Assembly (NCBI GenBank): GCA_029260595.1
Contig: JAJDCY010000024.1
Coordinates: 62,001 to 126,000, forward strand
Direction of reading: 5' to 3'
Origin: Phycisphaeraceae bacterium
GTDB taxonomy: Bacteria > Planctomycetota > Phycisphaerae > Phycisphaerales > Phycisphaeraceae
DNA length: 64,000 bases
Shown: one piece after another, positions 36,601 to 45,000 of the stretch
Position numbering within the stretch: position 1 is the stretch's first letter
How the letters are laid out: each line of letters starts with the position of its first letter
Notes under the pieces: generated by a model
The model's database searches: none
The model's input: the letters and a program-made list of their open reading frames with translations, nothing else
Told to the model about the DNA's origin: nothing
Translations under genes and position numbers: made by a program

Positions 36601-38290
36601 CGAGCGTGTCGCGCTGCGCCTCTTTGAGCGAAAACATGACCTGGAACAGTGGGCTGTGGCTCAGGTCCCGCTTGGGTTGCAGGTGTTCGACAAGACGCTC
36701 AAACGGGATGGCCTGATTCGCATAGGCGTGCAGCGTCGTCTCGCGGACGCGCGCGAGGAAATCGCGGAACGTCGGGTTGCCGGAAAGATCAGCACGCAGG
36801 ACGAGAGTGTTGACGAAGAATCCGATCAGCGATTCAACCTCGGTCCGCTCGCGCCCCGCGACCGGTGATCCGATGAGAATGTCGTCGCGGCCGGTGTATC
36901 GGTGGATCAGTATGTCGAACGCGGCCAACAAAGCCATGAACAATGTCGCCTGCTCACGACGGGCGAGGCACTTGATCTGATCGGACAGCGCTGCGGGCAG
37001 GCGCAGCGATCGCCGCTCGCCCTGGAAGGCCTGCAGCTTCGGCCGTGGGAAGTCGGCCGGCAATTCCAGCACCTGCGGGGCACCGTTCAACTGCTTTTTC
37101 CAATACTCCCAAAGCGGCTCCAACGCGTCATCGGTCAGCCAACGGTTCTGCCAACTCGCGAAGTCCGCGTACTGGATGGGAAGTGGTTGCAGGGACGGCG
37201 CGGTCGCATCTGTGTGCGCGCGGTACAGCGCCGTGAGTTCCTGGAACAACACGCCCATCGACCACTCATCGCCGACGATGTGGTGCATGCTCAGGATCAG
37301 GGATTGGCGGGTTTCCGTGATGCGTACGAGAGTCGGCCTAAAGAGCGGGCCGGTCGACAGGTCGTACGGCTCGCGGACGACCCGGCGGATCTCCCGAGCG
37401 GCCTGCTTATCCGCATCGGCTTCGGGCAGGTCGCGATAGTCCACCGTCCGCAGCGGCGATCCGGTGTGTGCGGCGACGATCTGTTGTGGCTGATCGCCAT
37501 CCCCTTGGAAGATCGTGCGGAGGACATCGTGCCGCTGGTAGATCTCGTCGATACAGCGATCCAGTATGGGTACGTCGAGTTGGCCGGTCAGGTCAACCCT
37601 GAGCGAGTAGTTGTAGATGGTCCGGTCGGCTTCGAAGCGATCGAGGAACCACAGGCGGCGCTGAGCGTACGACAGCGGCAGCGGCTGATCTCGGCTGACT
37701 GGTTCGATCGTGGGAGCTTCGGTTCGTCGGGGGCTGACGCAGCGGTCGAGGTGCCGGGCGAGTTGCGCGACCGTCGGGTTGGACAGGAAATCCTTCAGCG
37801 ACAACTCGACACCAAACGTGTCGCGCAATCGTGAGACGGCGCGGGTGGCGAGCAGGGACTGCCCGCCGAGGTCGAAAAAGTGATCCGTGCGGTTGATCTC
37901 GGAGATCCCCAGCACGAGGCACCAGACAGACGTCACGACCTCCTCGGTCGCGGTGCGTGGCGGTTTCTCGGCCGGGTCGGTGTCGGTGGGGCGCACGGCT
38001 GATGCCCTCAGCGCAGTGCGGTCGACTTTCCCGTTGGGTGTTCGCGGGATGTCGTCGAGCGTGACGAACCCGGTGGGCACCATGTACTCGGGCAGCCGCG
38101 CACGCAGGTACTCGCGCAGAGCTTCGGCCGTCGGTGGGTCGTCCGCCGCCGGCACGACGTAGGCGACCAACCGATTGGGCGACCCGTCACCCCGGTCGGC
38201 GTCGTGCGCGGCGGTCGCCTGATCCAGACGTTCCGCGAGCGCGGCGCGCTGGGCCTGGGATAGGGACGAGATGAGGGCTCGGAGGTCCAT
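33695..38290 (-). CDS. NRPS 3: A(C-terminal subdomain)-PCP-C-A(Gly)-PCP-TE
   Basis: 1531 aa from ATG 38290; an earlier start at 38362 would overlap NRPS 2. It begins with a short helix (ISSLSQAQRAALAERL) and then only the end of an adenylation domain: LPEYMVP (A9) and TPNGKVDRT with the A10 Lys (about 46-105). PCP1 is LGGQSLLATR (about 142). The condensation domain has HHIVGDEWS (about 340). The second A domain gives specificity residues D-I-L-Q-L-G-M-I-W-K, close to the glycine code DILQLGLIWK. PCP2 is LGGHSLQAVR (about 1198). The thioesterase has GYSLGG (about 1338), with His in NHDTI near the end. It releases the finished peptide. See the findings for the split module. Confidence 0.93.
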   Translation of the reverse strand: MDLRALISSLSQAQRAALAERLDQATAAHDADRGDGSPNRLVAYVVPAADDPPTAEALREYLRARLPEYMVPTGFVTLDDIPRTPNGKVDRTALRASAVRPTDTDPAEKPPRTATEEVVTSVWCLVLGISEINRTDHFFDLGGQSLLATRAVSRLRDTFGVELSLKDFLSNPTVAQLARHLDRCVSPRRTEAPTIEPVSRDQPLPLSYAQRRLWFLDRFEADRTIYNYSLRVDLTGQLDVPILDRCIDEIYQRHDVLRTIFQGDGDQPQQIVAAHTGSPLRTVDYRDLPEADADKQAAREIRRVVREPYDLSTGPLFRPTLVRITETRQSLILSMHHIVGDEWSMGVLFQELTALYRAHTDATAPSLQPLPIQYADFASWQNRWLTDDALEPLWEYWKKQLNGAPQVLELPADFPRPKLQAFQGERRSLRLPAALSDQIKCLARREQATLFMALLAAFDILIHRYTGRDDILIGSPVAGRERTEVESLIGFFVNTLVLRADLSGNPTFRDFLARVRETTLHAYANQAIPFERLVEHLQPKRDLSHSPLFQVMFSLKEAQRDTLDLPGITVEMQELDHGVAKFDLAVSVDDQQPHLDVCIEYNTALFREETIDRLLGHYHQLLASIVSDPDRPIDNLNLLTDDENRQLLQDAGQSDTGGIDPGEPFFRLFEEHARRSPDRVAVTFHDERVTYGQLNDAANQLAHKLTDRGIAAGSLVGVCVNRSPRMLVALLAVMKARCAYVPMDPAYPILRLEMMVEDSGLVAILTEEPLRERLPDSDVTLLFLDSIVDRLANRPTTAPPTAASASELAYVIFTSGSTGRPKGVAVPHRALTNFLMSMAKSPGFNRDDVMLAVTTLSFDIAGLELFLPLTVGGCVALVDRDTASDGRRLTEVIESHHATVMQATPATWRMMIDAGWRGGGRLRILCGGEAMPRDLVHPLIERSAELWNMYGPTETTIWSSVDRVQSSRPPITIGRPICNTQLYVLDGERNLQPIGVPGELYIGGEGLAEGYLDQPDLTAQRFVTDPFAAGPGSRLYRTGDLCRRLQDGRIEYLGRMDRQIKLRGFRIEPGEIIEALSRHPSIRQNTVTLRAELHDEPALVAYVVTADGQQPDTAELRTFLKNQLPEYMIPSVFVPMDSLPTTANGKVDHDALPAPGVAQPSDEKPYVAPRSNTEHKLTEIWSEVLKRKRIGIHDDYFELGGHSLQAVRVFTRIQEALGQDLPIATLFQYPTIAQLAIAIDDSGGVDIDSSRSLIPLQPRGDKPPFFFVHGLGGDVFFLVDLAKRLAPDQPIYGLQAAGRDGNAEPDTDVTSMAKRYLRAIRAVSPNGPYHLGGYSLGGLVAYEMARLLTESDEQVAILAILDTGPRPIERLTGLSRLKVIPHFLRAVPWWVLDDLLRTPPKRMANRLIGKMRGWWRRVRTRIARQPSPSTPQIDLQAVFGVRDLPDWRRRFMQVQYQAGLQYDPPPYTGRLTLFRARTPPLLMASPDHLGWQPIAQDGVRIERIPGNHDTILKEPYVGVLAARLRAITDKR

Positions 38291-38322
38291 AGACGGTTCT
38301 GTATTAAGCGCGATTGCGTGTT

Positions 38323-41300
38323 CTATTTCGTTGCCTTGATGACCACCATCGACTGAGCCCACCAGGTATCGCAGGTGTCTTCGGGCACCTCGACTGGTTG
38401 TACGCTGAGTGTCAGCGACGAGAAGTGCTCGAAGAGCAGTCGCTGATGGCGGCGGCTTACGGAGTCGATCTCCGTGGTGAGGTAGACAAAAACACCGCCG
38501 GGCTTGAGGTAGCGGCGGGCCATCGGGAAGGCGTGCTGGGCGAATGTCACGCTGTTGACCACGTAGTCGACGAACTCATTCTCATCCAGCGGGAAGGCGT
38601 GGAAGAAAATCCCGTCGTACTGTTTGAACTGATCGGTCGTGTCTTGCCACTTGCCCTCGATCAGTCGGATATCGCGGTCTGCGTAACGTTGCCGCCACGG
38701 ATCGAAGTGTGTCCGCACACACTGGGGGTTGGCTTCGACGATGGTGTGGGAGCGGACACCGGCATCCTGGATGAAGCTGGCGGATACACCGCGGCCGAAG
38801 CCGATCTCGAGGATGTCGCCGTGCGATTCGGTGACGTGATCGGCCATGGCTTTCATCAGCGGGGTCTGCCAGTCCTCCATGATGTGGTCGTCGTCAAGAT
38901 TGGAGTCGTGGATGTCGTAGCCGCGTAACTCGTGCGGCGCACCGCAGACGAAGTGCTTGGCTTGGGCGTCGAGGTGGGCGAGGTTATCGCTCAATTCGTT
39001 CACGGCCTGATCCAGCAACCACTGGCGCTGTGCCGGGCGCGGCGGGGCGATGTAGTTGTCGCGAAGAAAATCAACCGTGATCTCAACGTCGGAGGTTTTC
39101 TTGAAGTGCCTCTGTACAGCCGATGTGGTGTTGTTCATGTACGGGTCCTGGGTCGTTTGCGCGGCGAGTGGGCCGCGTCGTGTCTCTTCAATGTCAATCA
39201 CGTCACCGCCGATCGGTGTTGGCTGTGCCGCAACTTCGCGGACTAATGAGTGCGCGTACTCCGGCGTGAGCGAGCCGAGCCTCGTAAGCAGTGCGTCGGT
39301 GTCGTAAGGGGCCGAGCCCGCACTGGTGTCGTTCGTCGGGCGGTCGTGTTGGGCGAGCACGACGGCTTCGCGGATCGCGGGGTGTTCGGACAGGGAGTTT
39401 TCGATTTCACCGAGTTCGATGCGGTACCCGCTGATCTTGACCTGGTCATCCATTCGGCCGAGGAACTCGAAGTGGCCGTCGGCCTGGTGCCGCGCGCGAT
39501 CGCCGGTGCGGTATAGGCGATCGTAGGGGTCGCCGGTAAGGGGATTCGCGATGAACCGCTCAGCGGTCAACTCGGGGCGATTGAGGTAGCCGTCGGTGAT
39601 GCCCTTGCCGCCGATGTATATCTCTCCGGCGATCCCAACCGGTGTCGGCTGCATGAATCGATCCAGCACGTAGACCTTCGCGTTGGGGATCGGGCGGCCG
39701 ATGGGCACTGATTGCGCGTCGGGTAGATCGTCGCACCGCAGCGCGGTCGCCCAGACAGTCGCCTCGGTTGGCCCGTACTCGTTGTAGAGCGCCGTGCCGG
39801 GCAGCGTCTGGGCATGGCCACGCACCAGTGCGGTCGGGCAGGCTTCGCCGGCGACGATCGCTGTTGTCAGCGAATGCAGGCGGCGTCCGCCTTCGGCCAG
39901 GATCAGTTCGTAGAACGAAGGGACGCCGAGCAGGTGGGTGATCCGCTCTCGCTCGATCAGATCGACTAGGTAGTCAGGATCGTTGTGCGAATCATGCTGT
40001 GGGATGCAGAGTTCACCGCCACACGCCAATGTCCAGAAGACACCCGCGACCGAACTATCGAACGACAGCGATGACAGCAGTAGAAATCGCTCGACGGGGT
40101 CGTCGTAGTACCGAAACCGCGCGGCCGTCGAGTACAACAGGTTGCGATGGGTCACTCTTACACCGCGCGGCGTACCGGTCGATCCCGAGGTGTAGATCAC
40201 GTAGGCCGGATCGGATGGCGATGGGTTCCTGGAAGGATCATCGGGCCCGCCCGCATCACCAGCCGTGGCGTCGTCGAGGATCAGGTGCTTCGCGCGATTT
40301 GCGGGCATCCGATCCATGAGATGGCGCTGCGTAACGAGTACGGGAACAGCCGCGTCATCGATCATGTACGCGATCCGTTGTGCGGGGTAGCTCGGATCGA
40401 TCGGGACGTATGCAGCGCCCGACCTGAGTACACCAATAATCGCGACGATCATCTCGACAGACCGCTCGACGCTGATCCCGACGAGCGAGCCAGGCGGCGT
40501 ACCAGTTTCGCGCAGCCGCGCGGCCAATCCGCGAGACTGGGCATCGAGCTGTTCATACGTGAGCGTCTGGTCGCCACAGCGCACGGCAACGGAGCCGGGC
40601 GTCCGGCGCACCTGCTCATCGAAAAGACCCAGCCATGTCGTGCCGCCGGGCGAAACTGTATCTGTTGCGTTCCACCGATCCAGCAACTGCTCGCGCTCGC
40701 CCGGCGTCAGCACCGGTAGTTGGGCGAGCGACCGATCGGGGTTGCTGACGATCGATTCGAACAGCACGCCGAGATGTTCAAGCATCCGCTGCATCGCGTC
40801 AGCGTGGTAGCGGTCCGGGTCGTAGATCAAGATCAACTGAATACCGTTGTGGCCCTCAGTGTCTGATTGTGATGTGTTCATAGGACCGGGTACGACGAGC
40901 AACGCCAACGGGTAGTGGCTTTGCTCCTGGTAATCAATATCGTGAATCGTTACACCGTCGGTGAGGTCGACGGTCTGCCCACTGAGCGGGTAATTCTCGA
41001 ATACCAGGATGTTCTCAAACAGTGGTTGCCCGGGGGTCAGGTCACTGAACCGTGGCAGGTCCGCCAGGGAGCTGTGTTCAAATTGACGCATCTCAGCGAG
41101 GCGGTTTTGCATTGAATGTAGCCATGCGATCAGTGATTCGTTCGGGCGGACCGACACGCGCACCGGGAGCGTGTTGATAAACATCCCGATCATCGACTCG
41201 GCGCCGCGCAGCCCCGCCGGTCGGCCGGCGACTGTCGTGCCGTACACGATATCCTCCTGCCCGCTGTAATGGCTCAGCAACAGCGCCCAAGCGCCTTGCA

Positions 41301-42078
41301 CGATCGTGTTGAGCGTCAGGCGCTGCTTCTTTGCGAGCGACAGCAGCGACTGCGTGGTCTCGTGCGGGACGATCGCTTCACACCGCTCGCGACGTGCGGA
41401 TGTCTGCTCGACGGCGGATCGCGGTGCGGGGAGGGAGAGGCGCGTCGGCGTAGAGAAGCCGCCGAGCGTCGACGCCCAATATGCATCGGCGCTGGCAGGG
41501 GCCTGGCCTTTTAGCCACGCGATGTAGTCGCGGAACGGGGGAGGAGCGTCTTCCAGGTACGGCTGGCCGCAGGTCAACGCGTCGTAACGGCTAAACGCTT
41601 CTTTCACCAGCCTGGCCGTGGACCACCCGTCCCATAGCAGGTGGTGGGAACTCCAGACAAACCGATGCTCGCTGCGACCGGTTCGGATCAGTGCAAAACG
41701 CAGCAGCGGGGCCTTGGCCAGATCAAAACCCTTTGCGCGGTCTTCGGTCATGAAAGCTTCGAGTCGCTGTGATAGATCGTCGACGGGTGCATCCGCTGGC
41801 GCGTCGGACCAGTCCAGCAAGACCCAAGGTGCCGGCGCTGTCTGCCTGACGATCTGCAGCGGTTCGTCAACACCCTCCCACACAAACGCTGTCCGCAGTG
41901 CCGCGTGACGCTCGGACACCTGTCGCCAGGCATCTTGGAACTTGTCGGCGCTGAGTGGGCCGCGTAGGACGCAGGTGTATTGCTCGAAGTAAGCCCCCGA
42001 ATCGGGCACTTCGAGGCAATGGAACAACATCCCCTGTTGCGCCGGCGTCAGGGGGTAGATGTCCTGGACATTCTTCAC
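38323..42078 (-). CDS. NRPS 2: C-A(core only, A1-A8)-GAMT-like methyltransferase
   Basis: 1251 aa from ATG 42078, overlapping NRPS 1 by 4 bases. The condensation domain (about 1-440) has SSHHLLWDGWS. The adenylation core has VIYTSGSTGTPRG, YNEYGPTEATVWA and GRMDDQVKISGYRIELGEIE (A8, about 873). A linker of about 180 residues follows, then a methyltransferase (about 1060-1251) with IMEDWQTPLMKAMAD, GDILEIGFGRGVSASF (SAM site) and YLKPGGVFVY. This matches guanidinoacetate methyltransferase in layout. A9 and A10 of the adenylation domain and a carrier domain are missing here and occur at the start of NRPS 3. Specificity residues read D-S-A-L-I-A-E-V-W, with no match that I recall. Confidence 0.9.
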   Translation of the reverse strand: MKNVQDIYPLTPAQQGMLFHCLEVPDSGAYFEQYTCVLRGPLSADKFQDAWRQVSERHAALRTAFVWEGVDEPLQIVRQTAPAPWVLLDWSDAPADAPVDDLSQRLEAFMTEDRAKGFDLAKAPLLRFALIRTGRSEHRFVWSSHHLLWDGWSTARLVKEAFSRYDALTCGQPYLEDAPPPFRDYIAWLKGQAPASADAYWASTLGGFSTPTRLSLPAPRSAVEQTSARRERCEAIVPHETTQSLLSLAKKQRLTLNTIVQGAWALLLSHYSGQEDIVYGTTVAGRPAGLRGAESMIGMFINTLPVRVSVRPNESLIAWLHSMQNRLAEMRQFEHSSLADLPRFSDLTPGQPLFENILVFENYPLSGQTVDLTDGVTIHDIDYQEQSHYPLALLVVPGPMNTSQSDTEGHNGIQLILIYDPDRYHADAMQRMLEHLGVLFESIVSNPDRSLAQLPVLTPGEREQLLDRWNATDTVSPGGTTWLGLFDEQVRRTPGSVAVRCGDQTLTYEQLDAQSRGLAARLRETGTPPGSLVGISVERSVEMIVAIIGVLRSGAAYVPIDPSYPAQRIAYMIDDAAVPVLVTQRHLMDRMPANRAKHLILDDATAGDAGGPDDPSRNPSPSDPAYVIYTSGSTGTPRGVRVTHRNLLYSTAARFRYYDDPVERFLLLSSLSFDSSVAGVFWTLACGGELCIPQHDSHNDPDYLVDLIERERITHLLGVPSFYELILAEGGRRLHSLTTAIVAGEACPTALVRGHAQTLPGTALYNEYGPTEATVWATALRCDDLPDAQSVPIGRPIPNAKVYVLDRFMQPTPVGIAGEIYIGGKGITDGYLNRPELTAERFIANPLTGDPYDRLYRTGDRARHQADGHFEFLGRMDDQVKISGYRIELGEIENSLSEHPAIREAVVLAQHDRPTNDTSAGSAPYDTDALLTRLGSLTPEYAHSLVREVAAQPTPIGGDVIDIEETRRGPLAAQTTQDPYMNNTTSAVQRHFKKTSDVEITVDFLRDNYIAPPRPAQRQWLLDQAVNELSDNLAHLDAQAKHFVCGAPHELRGYDIHDSNLDDDHIMEDWQTPLMKAMADHVTESHGDILEIGFGRGVSASFIQDAGVRSHTIVEANPQCVRTHFDPWRQRYADRDIRLIEGKWQDTTDQFKQYDGIFFHAFPLDENEFVDYVVNSVTFAQHAFPMARRYLKPGGVFVYLTTEIDSVSRRHQRLLFEHFSSLTLSVQPVEVPEDTCDTWWAQSMVVIKATK

Positions 42079-45000
42079 TCTTGGCTATCCCTGACTACGT
42101 CGTTGTCGTCAAGTGTTTGGGCGAGTTTTGAGAACTGCTTCGCATCAAGGCCCGCGAGTGGGAAGTCCGACGCGGCTGGGCGCTGCTGATCATCGCACGC
42201 GGCCTGGATCAGTGCTCGCAGCGCGTCGATGCTGCTTTTAGCCACGTCGAGTATCGTCTCACGCCGGTACTCTTCGTGGCTGTAAGACCAGTTGATCCGA
42301 AGCGAACCTTTAAATACCCAGGCGTTGATCTCGATCCGATACGGCCGAACGTTCTCGGGGCCGCGCGACAGCGCCAGCGGGGCGGCCAGTTGAAAGAGTG
42401 TCCGCCCGTTGGCTAGACGCTCCAACTCGCCAAGGTAATTGAAGAGCGCATCGGGCTTGGCATGCTCAGGCAGAGCCGGCTCACCGTTGAGATACCGCAG
42501 CACGCCGTATCCGACACCACCATCGGGGACGTTTGCGATCGCAGATCGTGTTGCATCGAGCAACGAGTCGGCTGCCGATCTATCCGACGATGCGGGCCTC
42601 TCAATCAGCACGGGGTAAATGGCTGTGAACCACCCAACGGTCCGCGAGACGTTAACGGCGCCCGCGAGGTCGTCGCGGCCGTGCCCCTCGACGTCGAGGG
42701 TTAACCTGTCTCGGCCGACCCATCGCATCAGCGCTTGCGTGACGGCTGCGAGGATCATGTCTTGAGCGGTGGCGCGGGCGCGCGTTCCGGTGTTGCAAAG
42801 TAATCCCGCGGTTGCGTCCTTGGTGAGTGAAACGGATTCGACTTGCGTTGAGTTTTCAGTTGGCGGGACCGCGGTGGCAGTATCGACCGGTATGCGCCCA
42901 CTATCGGGTTGTGAAACGGCGTGCGCCCAGTACTTGACTGCATTGGTGTTGCGGCTGACCTGTTGCGTGAGCTGGTTCGACCACTGCTGGTAGGAGGTGG
43001 TCTTGCGCGGGAGCAAGGGGTCGCTACCCTTAGAGATCAGCCGGTACGTGGACTCGATGTCTTCGAGGAGGATCTGCCAGGACACGCCGTCCACCGCGAT
43101 GTGGTGGATGGCCAGCAGGAGGCGGTCGCGCCGTGCCGGACCCAGCCTGACCAGGGCGGCCTGGACCAATCGGCCGTCGGTGAGGCTCATCCGCTGATGG
43201 GCGTCAGACAGTGCTGACTCCATCGCGGCGTCCTGATCCTTTGCGGACATCCCCGAGAAATCCAAGCGCGACAAGACGACGTCGCCACTATTGCGGGTGA
43301 TTGTTTGGCGAGCGCGAGCCGCAGCTAAGTTGACCTCCAGGCGCAACGCATCGTGGTGGGACATGAGCGCTACGAGCGCGCGCTCCAAGGCGTCGGCGTC
43401 GACGGGTTCGTGCAGCTCGACGGTGCACACCATATTCCAGTGTTCCGCCGCCGGTGGCGCCTGATCGAGCCACCACCGCTGGATCGGCGCGAACAAGACA
43501 TCGCCGGTCACTTGGCCTTGGGGCGCCTGGGCGAACGTTGGTTCGCCGGCCACGCCGGCGAGTCCGGCGATCGTCGCGTGTTCGAAGACCTGACTTGGCG
43601 TGATCGACAAGCCGACCTGGTGTGCGCCGGCGACGATCTGGAGGTTGACGATCGAGTCGCCGCCGAGGTCGAAGAAATTATCGTGTCGGCCGACCCGATC
43701 CACGCCGAGGGCTCTGGCCCAGATCTCAGCCAGCAGCCGTTCGACGTCAGTGTCCGGTGCTTTGTAGTCCTTGTCGGGCGTCGCCGACTGCTGGCTCGGC
43801 ACTGGGAGGGCCTCGCGATCGACTTTGCCTGAGTTGGATAGCGGGATCTGGTTCACCTCGGTGAAGTAGGACGGGACCATGTAGTCGGGCAGTTTGTCGA
43901 GCAGGTAGGTGCGCAACTGCGAAGTGGGGATCGGCTCGGTCGCCGTGAAGTAGGCGGCGAGCCGCTTCTCACCCGTGTCGGCACCCCGTGTGTCGGTATG
44001 GTGTTCTGTCCGCGGAGCGTCGATGGTGATGACGACGCACTCTCGGATGCCCGGATGCGTGGCGAGTGCCGCCTCAATCTCGCCGGGTTCAACACGAACG
44101 CCGCGCACCTTCACCTGGTGGTCGGTCCTGCCTATAAAGGTGACCAATCCGTTCGAGTCGCGTCGGGCCAGGTCGCCCGTGCGGTACATCTTATGGCCGT
44201 GTTGGAATGGGCATTCGAGAAAACGCTTGCCGGTCAGGATCGGCTGATTGAGGTAGCCGCGCGTTACCGAATCTCCGCAGATGAACATCTCGCCCGCAAC
44301 ACCGGTCGGCACGGGGTTGAGATTCCTGTCGAGCAGGTAGATCTGGCAGTTATCCGCCGGCACCCCGATGGGGACCGACGCGTCCGCGTCAGTTGCGGCG
44401 TTGAACCGGTGGATCATGCAGCCGACGGTCGCCTCGGTTGGGCCGTACTCGTTGCAGATCTCCGCCTGGCTGCCGAAAACGCTCTGCGCCCTGAGCGCGA
44501 CATGCCGGGTCAGCGCATCGCCCCCGACGATGAGCTTGCGCACGCGCGATGCGTTCTGGTCTCGGCCGACCAGCAGCGAAAGGTGCGCGGGGGTGGCTTT
44601 GAGCAGGTCGACGGCGTCCTCATCGAGGACACGCAAGAACGCTGTGTCGACACCGGAATCGTCTTCGGGGTAAACCACGACCTGGCCACCGCTGATCAGC
44701 GGCAACAGCAGCGATGTCACCGTCAGGTCGAACGATACCGACGTGTAAAGTGCCATGGCCGGGCGCGAGTCGCCAACATACGCTCGCTTGGCCCACGAAA
44801 GGTAGTTGACGAGGTTACGGTGCTCGACCATCACACCTTTGGGGAACCCACTCGAGCCGGATGTGTAGATGACGTAAGCGAGGTCCTGCGGAGGTGCAAT
44901 CGGGAGCGGGCTTGAGTAGACGGTATCGACGGCGTCGGGCAAGTCGGTGGCGTCGTGATTGATGAAGATGGCGCTGTCTCGCAGGCGCTGCGGCAGCGCC

